Assembly: GCA_029207755.1 (NCBI GenBank)
Contig: JARCOQ010000003.1
Location: 86,447,994 to 86,511,993, forward strand
Reading direction: 5' to 3'
Origin: Chamaea fasciata
Lineage: Eukaryota; Chordata; Aves; Passeriformes; Sylviidae
DNA: 64,000 nucleotides
The position numbers and the translations under genes were made by a program. Below the pieces are notes generated by a model. That model had not been told where the DNA came from, did not search any database, and saw only the letters and a list, made by a program, of their open reading frames with translations. This document shows positions 12,771-24,412 of the stretch, piece after piece (position 1 is the stretch's first letter; each line of letters opens with the position of its first letter).

Positions 12771-13050
12771 ATCCATTTATGTGTATGGTAAGTGAATGAA
12801 GCAGCACAGACTATTGATGGTCCTCTGTGCAGCTTGACCCAGACACTTGAGGATGTCTGAATCAAACTTGTGAATTAGGCAAGCACAAATTAAACTGGCT
12901 TTGGCTAGTTACTTTGACACATTGAACCTTCTCTACATCTCTGAAGATAAATTTGCCGTCATGTGATCCACTGTGCATCATTTGTTTTCTCTTTCGTTAA
13001 TATTTTTTATTGTCACTTTTAAAAGCATTATCTGTCGGAACAACCGTATG
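12771..13050. other. Unique AT-rich DNA
   Basis: No feature seen. Confidence 0.4.
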
Positions 13051-13125
13051 ACTTTTGCACCAACTACCATAGAGAGAGTGTATTTTTTACTTTTGCACCA
13101 ACTACTATAGAGAGAGTGTATTTTT
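13051..13125. repeat. Tandem duplication, two 38-bp units
   Basis: Two adjacent copies of a unit beginning ACTTTTGCACCAACTA and ending TGTATTTTT. The period is 38 bp (13051-13088 and 13089-13125). They differ by one substitution in ACCAT/ACTAT and one T. The segment ACTTTTGCACCAAC resembles a mariner-type terminal repeat sequence, but no transposon body is visible. Confidence 0.9.
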
Positions 13126-14782
13126 AACACCTTATACTACTGATAGTTATTGGTATATTTTCATTGCCCTTAATGGTAGTATTCCTTTTGAATGAATGCC
13201 CTAGCAGCTTTATATACACTGAATATTCTCATGCATTTCAGCAGTTTTTTTCCTCCAACAAATTAATTCTCAGATTTAATATTAGGACTATGTACTTTTG
13301 ATATGTAAATCAAAATATTAAATATACTACAAAACAATGATTAAAGAGAAAAATACAGATATTTTAGGCTTTGGAGAACATATTATGCACCTAATTTTTA
13401 AGTCCACAGACAGATTTTCATTATCATAACAATATCTAAGAGAACCAAGCAATGCCATGGCTGTATTTTACTAAGTGCTACATGAATATGAGGAGAGACT
13501 CTAGAAACACTGGCAGTATAAGAGACATCTGAATGATTAAAAAAAGTTTGTCTTCTTACCTGATTCTAAATTTTTACATAAAGCATTAAAGAATGTTAGC
13601 TACCTGTAGATAAAGACTATCAAATGAAACTAGTTAATGAATGGTGTTACGAAAATGGTGTAATGAAAACTTGTTGCCTCTATTACTTTAATGTCTTGAT
13701 TATATCCCATTCTTTTGGGCTGAAATTTCTATTATAGTTAATGAATCACAGCTCATTTCTTCTGAGTTAAGTTCTAGTGAAAGATTGACATTTGTAAAAG
13801 ATATATATAAGGTTGCTGTAGCCCCATTTGTACTGCTGTTATTTCAGACTCTGAGGAAATAAAGGCATTTTTCAAAAAGTGTGAGCCATTCATAGCCTTT
13901 TATCACAACTTTTACACCCTAGAAAGTGAAAACTGATGTCCTTGAAAGTTTTCTTGGAAGCCTAAAACTCCTTACTATATTCAGATACTGACAGGGATTG
14001 TTTCAATGTTTCTATCTTTCTGAAACCAAGATGGGAGACCATGCAAGAAATGATAAGGAAAGCTGCCATTTGCATGTGTTCATTTCAAGAATTTAACTAC
14101 TTCACAGCTCTATTTATCTTTGAGGTTGTGCCAAAAATATTTGGTTAACTACTAGCATTCTAGGCCAGGGACTTCTTTCTTGATTTTGAGCATCAGCTGG
14201 GTCTTGTGGAGGCATACAAAGAATGGACTGGAGGATATTTTTCTTGTAGAACTTTAAAAATTGAACATTACTATTGTTTCTCTGCTTCCAAGGTGTGATA
14301 AGTGCTTTTAACGATAACTAGAACTCTGTGTGCTTCATTAATCATGAAGTGTTATGTGAAATTTTCCTTATGTGAAAGTAATTAGCCTTGTACAAAGTAA
14401 TTAAACTCATTAAAAAATTCCTAACTTTCCCTTTTTGGTTTTAATGGCTATATCTCTGCCATGTTTTGAAATTCTGATGCATTTTATAAATTATAAGAGT
14501 GAATGTCAATACTCTTTTCTAAAATGGTATCTGATAAAGATTTTGTAAAAAATTTAAAAAATTATTTTGTAAAAAATAATTTAAAAAACCCTCCAGAAAT
14601 AGGTGATGTTGACCTCAACAAAAAACAAACCCACAGAAAAATACCCCTAAGAATATAAATAATAGATGAAGTAAAAATTAAGGGATAAAAGTCTTTCTTA
14701 AACACACTGAGCACAACATTTGACTAGAGTCTCAGCATGGCAAGATGTTTCAGTCCAAAATCATATTTTTATAAAACACTGG
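13126..14782. other. Unique AT-rich DNA
   Basis: No gene or transposon recognised. At 14541-14588 a short A/T-rich segment (TTTTGTAAAAAA then TTTAAAAAA) occurs twice with slightly different spacing. Confidence 0.45.
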
Positions 14783-15837
14783 TGTGGGGTGCTGATGGCC
14801 AGATTCCAGGCACCCATGAAAGCCACTTACTCTGCTCTGCAGCTGGGCAGAGGAGAAAAAATTTAACAAAGGGTACATGAGTTGAGAAAAGGACTGGGAG
14901 AGATCACTCATTAAATAGTATCAAGGGCAAAGCATGCTCGACTTGAGAGATATAATGGAAATTTATTACTCACAAAATCAGAGCAAGATAATGAGAAATA
15001 AAAGAAGCCCTTAAAAGCAGCTTTCCCCTGCCACTCACTCCTTCCCAATGGCACAAGGAGACAGGGAATGGGGGCTTTGGTCAGTTCACCACCCAAGGCT
15101 TTTCCCACTGCTCAGGGAAAGGAGTTCTTTCCCTGCTGTACTCTGGGGTCCCTTCCACGGCAGACAGTTATCCATTAACTCCAGCGTGGCTCCATCTCAT
15201 GGGCAACAGTGCCCCCAAAACTGCTGCAGCATGAGTCCATCCCAAGGGCAACATTACCTCTCAAACTGCTGCAGCATGTGTCACTCTTCCACAGGGGGAA
15301 GTCCTTCAAGGAGGGCCTCCTCCAGTCTGGGAGCAGGGCCTGTCTCTTCATGGGTCTCCCACTGACTCACAGACTCCTCCAGGAATTCACCTGCTCCAGC
15401 ATGGGCAGCTCGCCCACGGGCTGTGGGTGGATCTCTGCATCCCTCGTGGATCCCCACGGGCTGCAGGGGCACAGCTGCCTCACCATGGTCTCACCACAGC
15501 CTGAAGAGGAATCTCAGTTCTGATGCCTGAACCAGCTCCTGCCCCTCCTTGTCCACTGACCTTGGTGTCTGCAGAGCTGTTCCTCCCAAATATTCTCACC
15601 CCACTCTTGTCTGACTGGAATTAAAACTGCACCACAACCTTTGTTTTATTTCCTCTTAAATATGGTATCACAGAGGGGTTATACCATTTCTGATTGGCCC
15701 AGCCTTGGCAAGTGGCATGTCCATCTTTGGAGTCATCAAGTACTGGCTCTGTTGGATACAGTGAAAACTTCCAGCAGCTTCTCACAGAAGCCACCTCTGT
15801 GCCCCTGTGCTACCAAAAAGCAGGTCATGCAAATACA
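14783..15837 (-). mobile_element. ERV-derived LTR-like block, minus strand
   Basis: A long GC-richer block unlike its flanks. On the minus strand an AATAAA signal lies at 14962-14967, about 180 bp before the probable end. The middle part (15170-15500) repeats short motifs such as CTGCTGCAGCATG and CCCACGGGCTG, matching a block with irregular repeats that I recall from large avian ERVL-associated LTRs. TG/CA-type candidate ends are TGTGGGGTGC at 14783 and AAATACA at 15837. The left flank has ATAAAA a few bases away and the right flank starts ATAAAA, a possible but imperfect duplication. Frames of 63-105 codons across it are not recognised as protein. The repeat assignment is fairly sure; the exact ends are not. 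Confidence 0.55.
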
Positions 15838-18800
15838 ATAAAAAAAACCATTAATTTTTTTAAAATTTAAATGATTGAGGCCGGGTCATTTTCTTAGTTT
15901 TAAAGAGAAACCATTTATTTAATTAGTTACCAGGAGTCTATATTCCTTATTGTTGGTAAAAGTTTTTATTAGCAGAATTATTCCCAAAATGTTTGTGTGT
16001 AGTAAAGGATTTGGGCAAATCGTCATATCTTCATATTTACTAATCTTGAAAGTGCCTTGGCTACTCATTTTCATTTCTCTTTTTCTGCAAAAGACTCATT
16101 TAAGATATGTTAGTATATTTTATGGCCCATTTAGTATCTGATCTGGCTGATCAGACTGCCTAAGTCATGAATATTGTAGTGTGGACAACTTCCCAGCAGG
16201 AACTGGAATTCCAAATAACTTCATGTCTACTAATGAAGAGGTCAGTGGATAGTGCTAATGTTCTGCTAAATAAACTCTATAGACCATTAGCAGTTCCTGG
16301 AAGCAGTCATATGAAGAGACAGAACTTTTGAAATCAGATGAAGATTTTTTATCCTGTCAAAGGAAAAGGAGAAATAGGTATCATTTTTCATGTAGATAAG
16401 TAATTTCTATTCTTCACTTAGTCTCTTAATCAAAAAGATTTGTTAGTATGGAAATAATTTTAATCATATTAGTGATCTCATTTGTATGATTCTAAGCTTA
16501 TGAATGTTATTTGCTAAACAAAAACATTCACAAAAATTGGAAATGCACTTCAGATACTGGTACTCAGAATAAAATGCAAATTCTCTGAATAAAGCTAGGC
16601 ATAAATAGACACTTAAGTGTGTTGTGTTTATTTAGATCATTATGTAATGATAACACTACTTTTATAAGTTAGGACTTGCTTTCTCAAAACACTGCAGATA
16701 TCCATTTACTTCTTATTTACTTCTTATTCCTATTTAATCTGTCTCTTTCCAGCCCTGCTAGTATGGGTGCTTGTAATTCTAAGAGGGATAAGAAGGATAC
16801 AGGAGTGGTTAAGAAACAGCAGGAGCTGAGTGTAAAGTGAATGCACTTTAAGACAAAACTAAGGCAAACTTATGTGAAATGTGCCCAGCAAATTAGCATT
16901 AAGCAGACTGACATTCTAACACTGTTATACTTCGGGAAGTTTGTGATGTCACTTTGCCGTCACTTTTTCAGCAGATGGTCTCCTTTTTCTTCAGCAAATG
17001 AAAAAAATGAAAAATATAAATATATATATTTTTGTCTTATTTAGTGTAAGTATTCAGGCTGTTGATATTTGAATATTATTACTACTATTTTGTTTCTGCA
17101 TGTTCTGTGACAAATATTCTTCATCACTCACAGAAACAAGCAGTTTTCACCATAGAGATTTAAAGACTAAATTAAATATAATACATATTCTCCATGTCAT
17201 TAAAAAGTGTAAAAGATAAAGATTGAAAAAAGATGGAAGGCAAAATACGAAAAAAAAAAAGACAAAATATTAATCCAAAGGTTTCTTGTTCAAACTGTGA
17301 TTTTGTACTAATAAAAATGGATACATCTCTTTACTCAAGTGGCATTCCTGTGGCACAGAGCAGAGAACTGTTTCCAGTAAGCATAGGGAGTGTTTTGGAA
17401 CAGACAGTATGACTCCAAAGTAGCCTTTGAGTGAATTGTTTGGCTCACAGAAGAAAATAATGATAGGTTGCATTACAGCAGTGTCCATTTTATTCATGTT
17501 ATTTTATAAATTTTGATCAAAGTACAGAGGTAAAAGACATTGTGTAATAATTTGCCCTGAAGCCACAGTAGCATCTCCCTCTGTTCTGAAAGATCAGTCT
17601 TAACTTGACAGCAACAGAGAGAAAAGAACAAACTGGGATGAAGCTCAAAGTTAAATGCACATGAGCTGGTGATGGGCCTTTTCATTTACTGGCTGTGAAC
17701 GAGAGAATCTGTCGTTATCATCTGTGCAGCAACACACAAAGCATGAGCTCTCAAGGAATCGATGTTCAGGATTTTTACAATTATTAAATTACTGTACCAA
17801 TTCCAAACAGCTTTTCTCTTGGCTATATATTTTGCCCTTAGTAACTATGCTTGTTTGTTCTATATATTGGAAGTGAGACTGTCATTACATTTATATGACA
17901 TTTTTATCTAGTCATGTTGTTAATACTAACAGCATTTTTAAAGCATAAGGAGTATCTTTTCATCTTTCTCTAATAAAGCCTGGGAGAAAATGCATTTCTA
18001 AATTGATAATGTTTCTGTCTTTAATTTAAATACATTTAAATCTAACTCACCCTTGGGAGTGCAGATAGTGGATATGTGGTGGCTAAGTAGCATTAACACA
18101 GTGTAAGTTGCCATAATAATTTCTGGGGAAGGAAGAGCTTTAAAAGGAAATGGTCTCCTCATATTTAGTTACATGCTTGAGAGACTGTGTGCTTTTAAGC
18201 AGCCACTCTCAAAGGCTTGCAAACTGCATCTTGAACTCTGTATCACAGACATAGTCTGCGGGCCATCACTGGAAACATTATCTCATGTATTAAAGTTGTC
18301 CTCCTAAGCAGGCAAGCTGAAACATTACTCCAAAAAATTAGCACTTTAACCACTCAAAGCAGTTAAACTTTTAGCAGGCTTATAAAAGCAGTGCAACATC
18401 AAGGCCTACACGTGGGATCAAGAGCTTTTTTTTCCACATACTCCAAAAAAAGGCAGTAAAAGTCATGAAAGTGCAGTAACAGCAAAATGTTTATGTAGAA
18501 AGTTATTGGTCTGTTCACAAAAGATCAGGTTGCTCTCATCCTGCCAGAATGATTAGTCAGTTTTAGAAAATTCTTATTTATATACCTTCCATGATGCTTA
18601 GAGAACAACATAATTTCTTTTTTTCAAAATAGCTAATTTATTATATTAGATATCTAGCATAACTGGAAGAATTTTGTTGCTGTTGTTAAAAAATGAAATT
18701 CTCATGCATTTGAGAGATGAATACTAACTTGTTACATACTCTCTTTGTTCTTCTACATGCCATGTGACTTAATTGCTTTCAAGGAACCCACTTTGTCTTT

Positions 18801-19159
18801 CTGTTTTCATACTCATTGCTGATTCTTCTCTTCCCTGATGGCTACAATAAGCATCTTTCTGTTGTTTCAGACGTCAAGAATGCTTGATATCAGTGGGAAG
18901 TTCAATTTAAAACGAATTTCTAGCTTATTTGCACTTCATGCTAGGGATTTTTTGTAGCTCCAGTCATCTCTCGCACATGGAGAAAAGAATATCATCTCCT
19001 ATATTAAATTTATTTTGTTGCACTGAGTGGGAACCCTTTTAGTAATGAATCCTAAATCAGTGTTGTTGTATGTTGCTAATGAAATCTGTACGCTTACATG
19101 AGACAATCTTAAGTTTCATAATATGTGAGAGTACATGAGGAGACAACAGTTCATTAAAA
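15838..19159. other. Unique AT-rich DNA, no gene seen
   Basis: No transposon or coding signal I can support. Some segments, for example 17640-17770 and 18090-18460, are less AT-biased and lack simple repeats, so they could hold regulatory DNA, but nothing in the sequence alone shows this. Confidence 0.4.
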
Positions 19160-19720
19160 TCAGCTAGAATTTATGCAGTTTCACCAGTTCACTTTTTATT
19201 TCCTACAATGTTAGTCATCCTTCACCCTCACAATCTGTCTCCCAAAGTCCAGATGATGTGCTTTTTTTCCTCACGTACCGTATTTATCTCTGTCAAAATA
19301 GTGATCAGTTTCAAGGAGCCAAGTCACAATCCTTCCACTTTGCCATTAAACGACTTTCCATTTATCTGCGTTTCTCCTTTTGAGTCGTAGACTCTGTTAA
19401 TGGCAGTGGAGCTCTCTGTGTGCACTTGTAATTCCCTGTGGAAATGAGCTTGCCATCTCCCTTTTTGAAGTGCCTCAGTGTATGCCCATTGTGCTGTGCT
19501 TGCTAAGTGGGTTACCAGTGCTGAAGCACTGAAGCTGCCGTCGAAAGTAAAATGCACTCTAATTTAATTAAGTATCAACGGTGTCATGTTATTGCTTTGC
19601 TTTTTGATCTTTAAGCTGCAAATTACATTTCCATTCCAGCAACTCATTTGCTTTTAGAAATGCAGTTATTTCACCAACTGTATAATACAAATAATATGAA
19701 CGTTCTTTACAAAAAATTCT
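19160..19720. other. Candidate conserved non-coding block
   Basis: The block stands out by even composition, several CpG dinucleotides in otherwise CpG-poor DNA, absence of repeat similarity, and a homeodomain-like TAATTTAATTAAG core near 19560-19573. A 77-codon minus-strand frame (19324-19557) is open through its middle but has no recognisable domain. It lacks a clear acceptor and donor pair in the right places. This is the texture of developmental enhancers in vertebrate gene deserts; it is inference and untested. A lineage-specific exon is the main alternative. Confidence 0.3.
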
Positions 19721-22700
19721 ACAATTGATCAGTGTTTTACACTTCATTAAACAGAAAAATGAAACAAACTATATTGGAGACAGGATATGGTTTTAATGCT
19801 GAAAATTTTATATAGTCATTTAAAATGTACTCATAAACATCTGCCAAAGTTAAGTAACTAATTATAATTTTTCCCATAAAATGTACAATAATGTGGTGAT
19901 AAAATGTCTCTTCAGAAGCATCTGTAGGATGCAGTCCACAGTAAACAACAAAGATGAAAAGACGAAATTTCTCAGATCATATTTCTTCATTTCTTTCTTA
20001 ATGGAAAAGGAAAAGCATAAGGTTGTGATATTGATTTTAGTTTCTCTTGTTTTTTCTTTTGTCAAGGTCAAAAATCTTGCCCTTATAATGGTCAATCTGT
20101 TCATGGCACCTGTTTGAATATTTGCTGCTTGCTAGACTTTGTGTCACAGAGGTTTTAAGCGGCACCCATTTCAGTCTCTCTGTTACCTTACGTAGATAAT
20201 ATTCACATATAATGAAGAAATTTTGTGTCTTACTTCTTTTTCCAGACTAGTAACTTCTGAGTTTGAATAAGCTGGTTCTGTCTAAATAAGTGTTGGGGGA
20301 CAATAAGTATCATAGTAGGTAAGAAATCTAAAATTACTTAACTTTAATTCATTTACTTAATAGAGTTGAGTATTAATGCTATGACACTAGCTAAAATAAA
20401 ATAAATTGTGGAAAAAAAAGAAAAAATGCAAAACAAGGAAGAAGATCATTCAGGATGCTAAATAGAAACTAGTCCTTGGGTGAAAATCATATGTCTCTGA
20501 TCAGCATGAAGAGGCATAAAAATAGCAGCATGCTTTTGTAGCATTATTCATATTTGTAGATAAAGCTTGCATATATGTAGATTTTACTATGTGTTTGCAG
20601 TAGTAACTGCAACTTGGACGTGGCCAAGAAGTTTAATACAGGTTTTCAAATTGACATTTCAGAAGCTATTATTATTTTCCTGATACTTTTGTTAAAAACC
20701 CCTTTGCACATGTTGAATTTTCTGTGTATTCCACCCTGACATGCTGTATTTTACTAAATATACCACTCAGGTTCATAGCATTTTAGAAATGTGCATGAAC
20801 ACCTTGGTCCATCTCTTCAACATCCTGCCTGTAAACATCAGGATCTCCTGTAAGGTCCTCCTAGGAGTGTCTCTTCCACAGACTCTCCCCACAAAAGGCA
20901 AGAGCTCATGATCCTGTACATTCTGGTTGCCCTTCAACAGAAATATTTTTTCTGTTGTTGAGCAGCCTAAAAGGGGTATTCTAAAGAGGAGGTCAAGAAC
21001 CAGTCTCCCCAGTCAGGTGAAGGCAAAGTCACGTAGTAACTGCTAATTTTTTGAGCAAGATCTCTTTTGAAAGGTGTTGAAAACCTTAAGACCTTTTTTG
21101 CTTATTTTCTACCATTGAACTACAATAACTTCAGCAAAGTTCGAACTCTCCTTTGGAATTCTAAAATAAAAAATATTAAAAAATCAGCTCACCCCATCTC
21201 CCTCCCAAAGGGAAAAAAACCCAACAAAATAATAAAAAAATACATTTTCTGAGAAAAAATAAATTTTGGTAAATTTTGAGTGGCTTAATGCATGTCATTT
21301 TTATTTCACCTCATGTAGCTTTATTGTTAAAGAGAGTGTAGTGCAATTTTTAAAGTTTGATATCGCTCACTTGCTGGATTACTTTAAAGATCCCTTACAT
21401 CCATTTTTAATCTTACCACACAGGAAATTCAGGTACTAAAGAAAATTGGCATATAGAATTCTCTTGGAAATTCAAAACTGGAATTCACTGATCAATTGAA
21501 GGTAAAGAAAGATAAATCTATTAGGTGTTTTCTTGTGTCATCTTTCATTGTCATCTTGCACATCTGGGTGTACCATTGCACCATTCTGAATGGTGTTTTC
21601 AATTCCAGCAGATATTTCACTGTGTTTCACACACTCACATTGACTGGAAAAGCAACATCAGAATAATATAGTTAGTGGTCCATCAACATCATGACATATG
21701 CTGGTACGAATGGGCTGAAAATCTAAAATAATGACACAGGGATTGGCTATGCAGACTGTTGTATTACATTAATGCTTTGCTAAACTTGGCATAGAGACAA
21801 TGACAATGACTAAGCAGCAAAAAAAATATGTCAAAGACATATATAGAATGCTGTAGATTGTTTGGCTTTTACACCCTGGAACATATAGAATAAATAGAAA
21901 TATTGGAAATGTAACTGAGGGTCATTTCCCAGGTTGCCTAAGTTAAATCAGTGCTGGAGAGAGAGGAGAGAGGAGTATATTAGAGAGGTGTATTAAAGAT
22001 CATCTTTGAGATCAGTACTTGTTACCTCTGTTCCAGTTATACAACTTTTCCTGGAAAAAAATGTCTGGGTAGAATTTCATACTTTACATATGGCCCACAA
22101 ATTCCCTGAAACTATAATACTTCGTATTTTCTTTATCCAGCATAACTGAAGTGGTTGGAATGGAAACATATTGTGCCACTCAGAGTCAGGTGACCTACAA
22201 AATAAAGAAGAGCTTAATTTATGCTAGAGAAGCTTAAAGCTTATCAGCATAATAAATAAAAACTAAAAATAGCAGGGGGTATTTTTGGGACCTAGGTTAA
22301 GCTTTTGAAGATAGCTTTGTTAAATATAAAATATCACTATAAAAACTGTGTCGCTTGCTTTTCTGTAAGTACAGGATGACCCCACTAGATATCCTTATAA
22401 CGTTTTCTGTCGTTTTTATAATTTCTGTTTCTTTTCATTAGTCTAAAAGATACGTGGTCACTGTAGTGGCTTTATTTTTAATATCCATTATTTATTGTTT
22501 ATGGATGGACTTGACTATGCATTTGAATTATGGTTTGTGTCAGTGATAGGTATGAGTGTAAAATATAAAATGTGCAAGCTCTTCAACTCCTGTACTGAAT
22601 CTTGTCTTAAGGAAACTCAACCTCCAAGATCACAAACCCTGCACACATAAAAAACAAAATTATGAGGTAGCTTCTTGAAATATGTTTCATAGAAACACAT

Positions 22701-22904
22701 CAGTTCAGGTAGAAAAAAAAAATGGGTAAAGGAGTCCAAGGAATGGAAGTAATTAATTTTACTCTATTTTTTATCTCAAATAATACTGAACTTATGCAGA
22801 GCTTTGGCCTAACAAATTATTCATCATGATATAAGCTTAGAGATACTAAAGATGCCCATTGAAATAAAATTACAAAGACCTGTCAATATTTTACTGGCTC
22901 AGAG
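19721..22904. other. Unique AT-rich DNA
   Basis: No gene recognised. A GC-richer segment at about 20780-21010 may be an old, unrecognisable repeat. Short open frames (60-80 codons) are within chance expectation for this composition. Confidence 0.4.
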
Positions 22905-22974
22905 TCCAGGAATACTGGACTTGATGATCTTAAAGATCTTTTTCAAGCTAAATAATTATATTATTCTATGATTT
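22905..22974 (+). mobile_element. CR1 LINE 3' tail fragment
   Basis: About 70 bp similar to the last part of CR1: a GGACTTGATGATCTTAAAG-like segment, then a diverged linker and ATTCTATGATT at the end, the usual CR1 terminus. It is strongly 5'-truncated, as CR1 insertions normally are. It lies about 125 bp upstream of a second, longer CR1 in the same orientation. Confidence 0.8.
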
Positions 22975-23100
22975 AGGGTGCAAACATTTAATTAGGAAAA
23001 ATGCTGTTTTGAGCCAGGAGAGTAGGAAAATTTTGGAGAGGATGAGGATTTGGGAGAGGATAAGCACCACTTTAGGACATGCAAAGAAGGCATTCTAAGA

Positions 23101-23779
23101 AAAGATTTGAAGGGGCCTGGGGGTTCTGGTCAGCAGCCAGCTGAATATGAGCCAGCAGTGTGCTCAGGTGGCCAAAAAGGCCAATGGCAAACTGGCCTGT
23201 ATCAAGAATGGTGTGGCCAGCAAGAGCAGGGAGGTCATTCTTCCCCTGTACTCAGCACTGGTCAGGCCACACCTTGAGTATTGTGTCCAGTTCTGGGCCC
23301 CTCAGTTTAGGAAGGATGTTGAGATGCTTGAATGCATCCAGAGGAGGCAACAAAGGTGGCGAAGGGTTTGGAAAACAGGCCATATGAAGAAAGACTGAGG
23401 GAGCTGGGGTTGTTTAGCCTGGAGAAAAGGAGACTCAGAGGTGACCTGATCACTCTCTACAACTTCCCGAAGGGTGATTGTAGACTGCTGGGGATTGGTC
23501 TCTTTCTCCAGGCAACAACTGACAGGGTGAGAGGACATTCTCAGGCTGCATCTACAGAAATATAGGTTGGATATTAGCAAGAAGTTTTTCACTGAAAGAG
23601 TGATAAAGTACTGGAATAGTCTGCCCGGGGAGGTGGTGGAGTCACCATCCCTGGATGTGTTTAAAAAAAGACTGGATGTGGCACTAAATGCCATGATCTA
23701 GTTGAGGTGATAGGGCTGGGTTGGACTTGATTATTATGAAGGTCTCTTCCAACCTACACATTCCATGATTCTGTGAATC
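23101..23779 (+). mobile_element. CR1 LINE, 5'-truncated, with end of ORF2
   Basis: About 680 bp covering the C-terminal part of the CR1 reverse transcriptase frame and the 3' untranslated tail. A plus frame starting at 23147 shows the conserved stretch [19 protein letters not shown]. Near 23340 the reading moves to another frame, where [20 protein letters not shown] is seen, so the copy is frameshifted and dead. The tail ends ATTCCATGATTCTGTGAA, the CR1 octamer-type end. It is relatively intact compared with other CR1 copies in the window. An LTR begins only about 55 bp further on. Confidence 0.95.
23147..23565 (+). pseudogene. CR1 ORF2 C-terminal remnant, frameshifted
   Basis: The end of the LINE polyprotein that in intact CR1 contains endonuclease and reverse transcriptase for target-primed insertion. 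Only the region after the polymerase core remains. Two overlapping frames (23147-23398 and 23332-23565) each carry part of the conserved sequence, showing a frame change near 23340. There is no start of its own; the methionines are internal. No function is expected. Confidence 0.85.
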
Positions 23780-23834
23780 TTGTATTTCAAGTCCAAGATC
23801 CCCCTAATTAGGGGCTTTTTCCTTTTCAAAGTTT

Positions 23835-24412
23835 TGTGCTGGGGTTTGAAAGAAGAACGAAACTCGCAGCTCGGTCTTGAAAGGTGTTTATTAAATTTTT
23901 TCTGTGAAGGTCAGCACACAGCCTAACACCAGGCTCTGCACGCTGAAAGACAACACTGCCAAGAGCATGAGACCTGGCCTCCAAGGTCTCTTAAAAGTTT
24001 CTAAACCAATAAACTCTTGAAACGTACTATATTTACAATTTTGTACCAATAATTACTACCAATTCTAGACACGCTCTTTTCTACATCACCTACATTCTAC
24101 CAATGTCTTTGTGCCACCATCACAGCAGAAGATAGAGTAGGAAGCAGAATAAGAAGAACTTAAGACACCGCCCAAAATTCTTCATCTTGCCTCTATCTAC
24201 TTCGATTCTAAAAACTCCAAACTAAAATTTTCACCCTGTGACAAATTAAACTACTATCTAATTTAATTTTTTGTTTTTCTCATTTCATCCATAAGTGTTG
24301 GCAATTTTTCTCACGGGCTAAGGTCAAAGGCAATGCTTTCCTGGCATCCCAGCAGGATCTCAGAGCCCCCAGGGCAGTTTGAGGGGTTTTTCCCATGCCC
24401 TGGACTCCAACA
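23835..24412 (-). mobile_element. LTR, minus strand, 578 bp
   Basis: Read on the minus strand it starts TGTTGGAGTCCAGG and ends CCCCAGCACA, a TG...CA pair. An AATAAA signal lies on the minus strand at 23887-23892, leaving a short U5 of about 50 bp. The opening resembles LTRs of songbird ERVK-type elements. The flanks AAGTTT and GTGAAG do not match, so either the duplication has decayed, the ends are slightly wrong, or an end recombined with another copy. No retroviral coding sequence is attached. Confidence 0.7.

Noticed and set aside
14771..15843. ATAAAA on both sides of the LTR-like block as target duplication
   Set aside because: The left copy is separated from the likely LTR end by several bases and the motif is common in AT-rich DNA.
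19324..19557. 77-codon minus frame as a protein-coding exon
   Set aside because: No recognised family and no properly placed splice signals; the surrounding block is kept only as a regulatory candidate.
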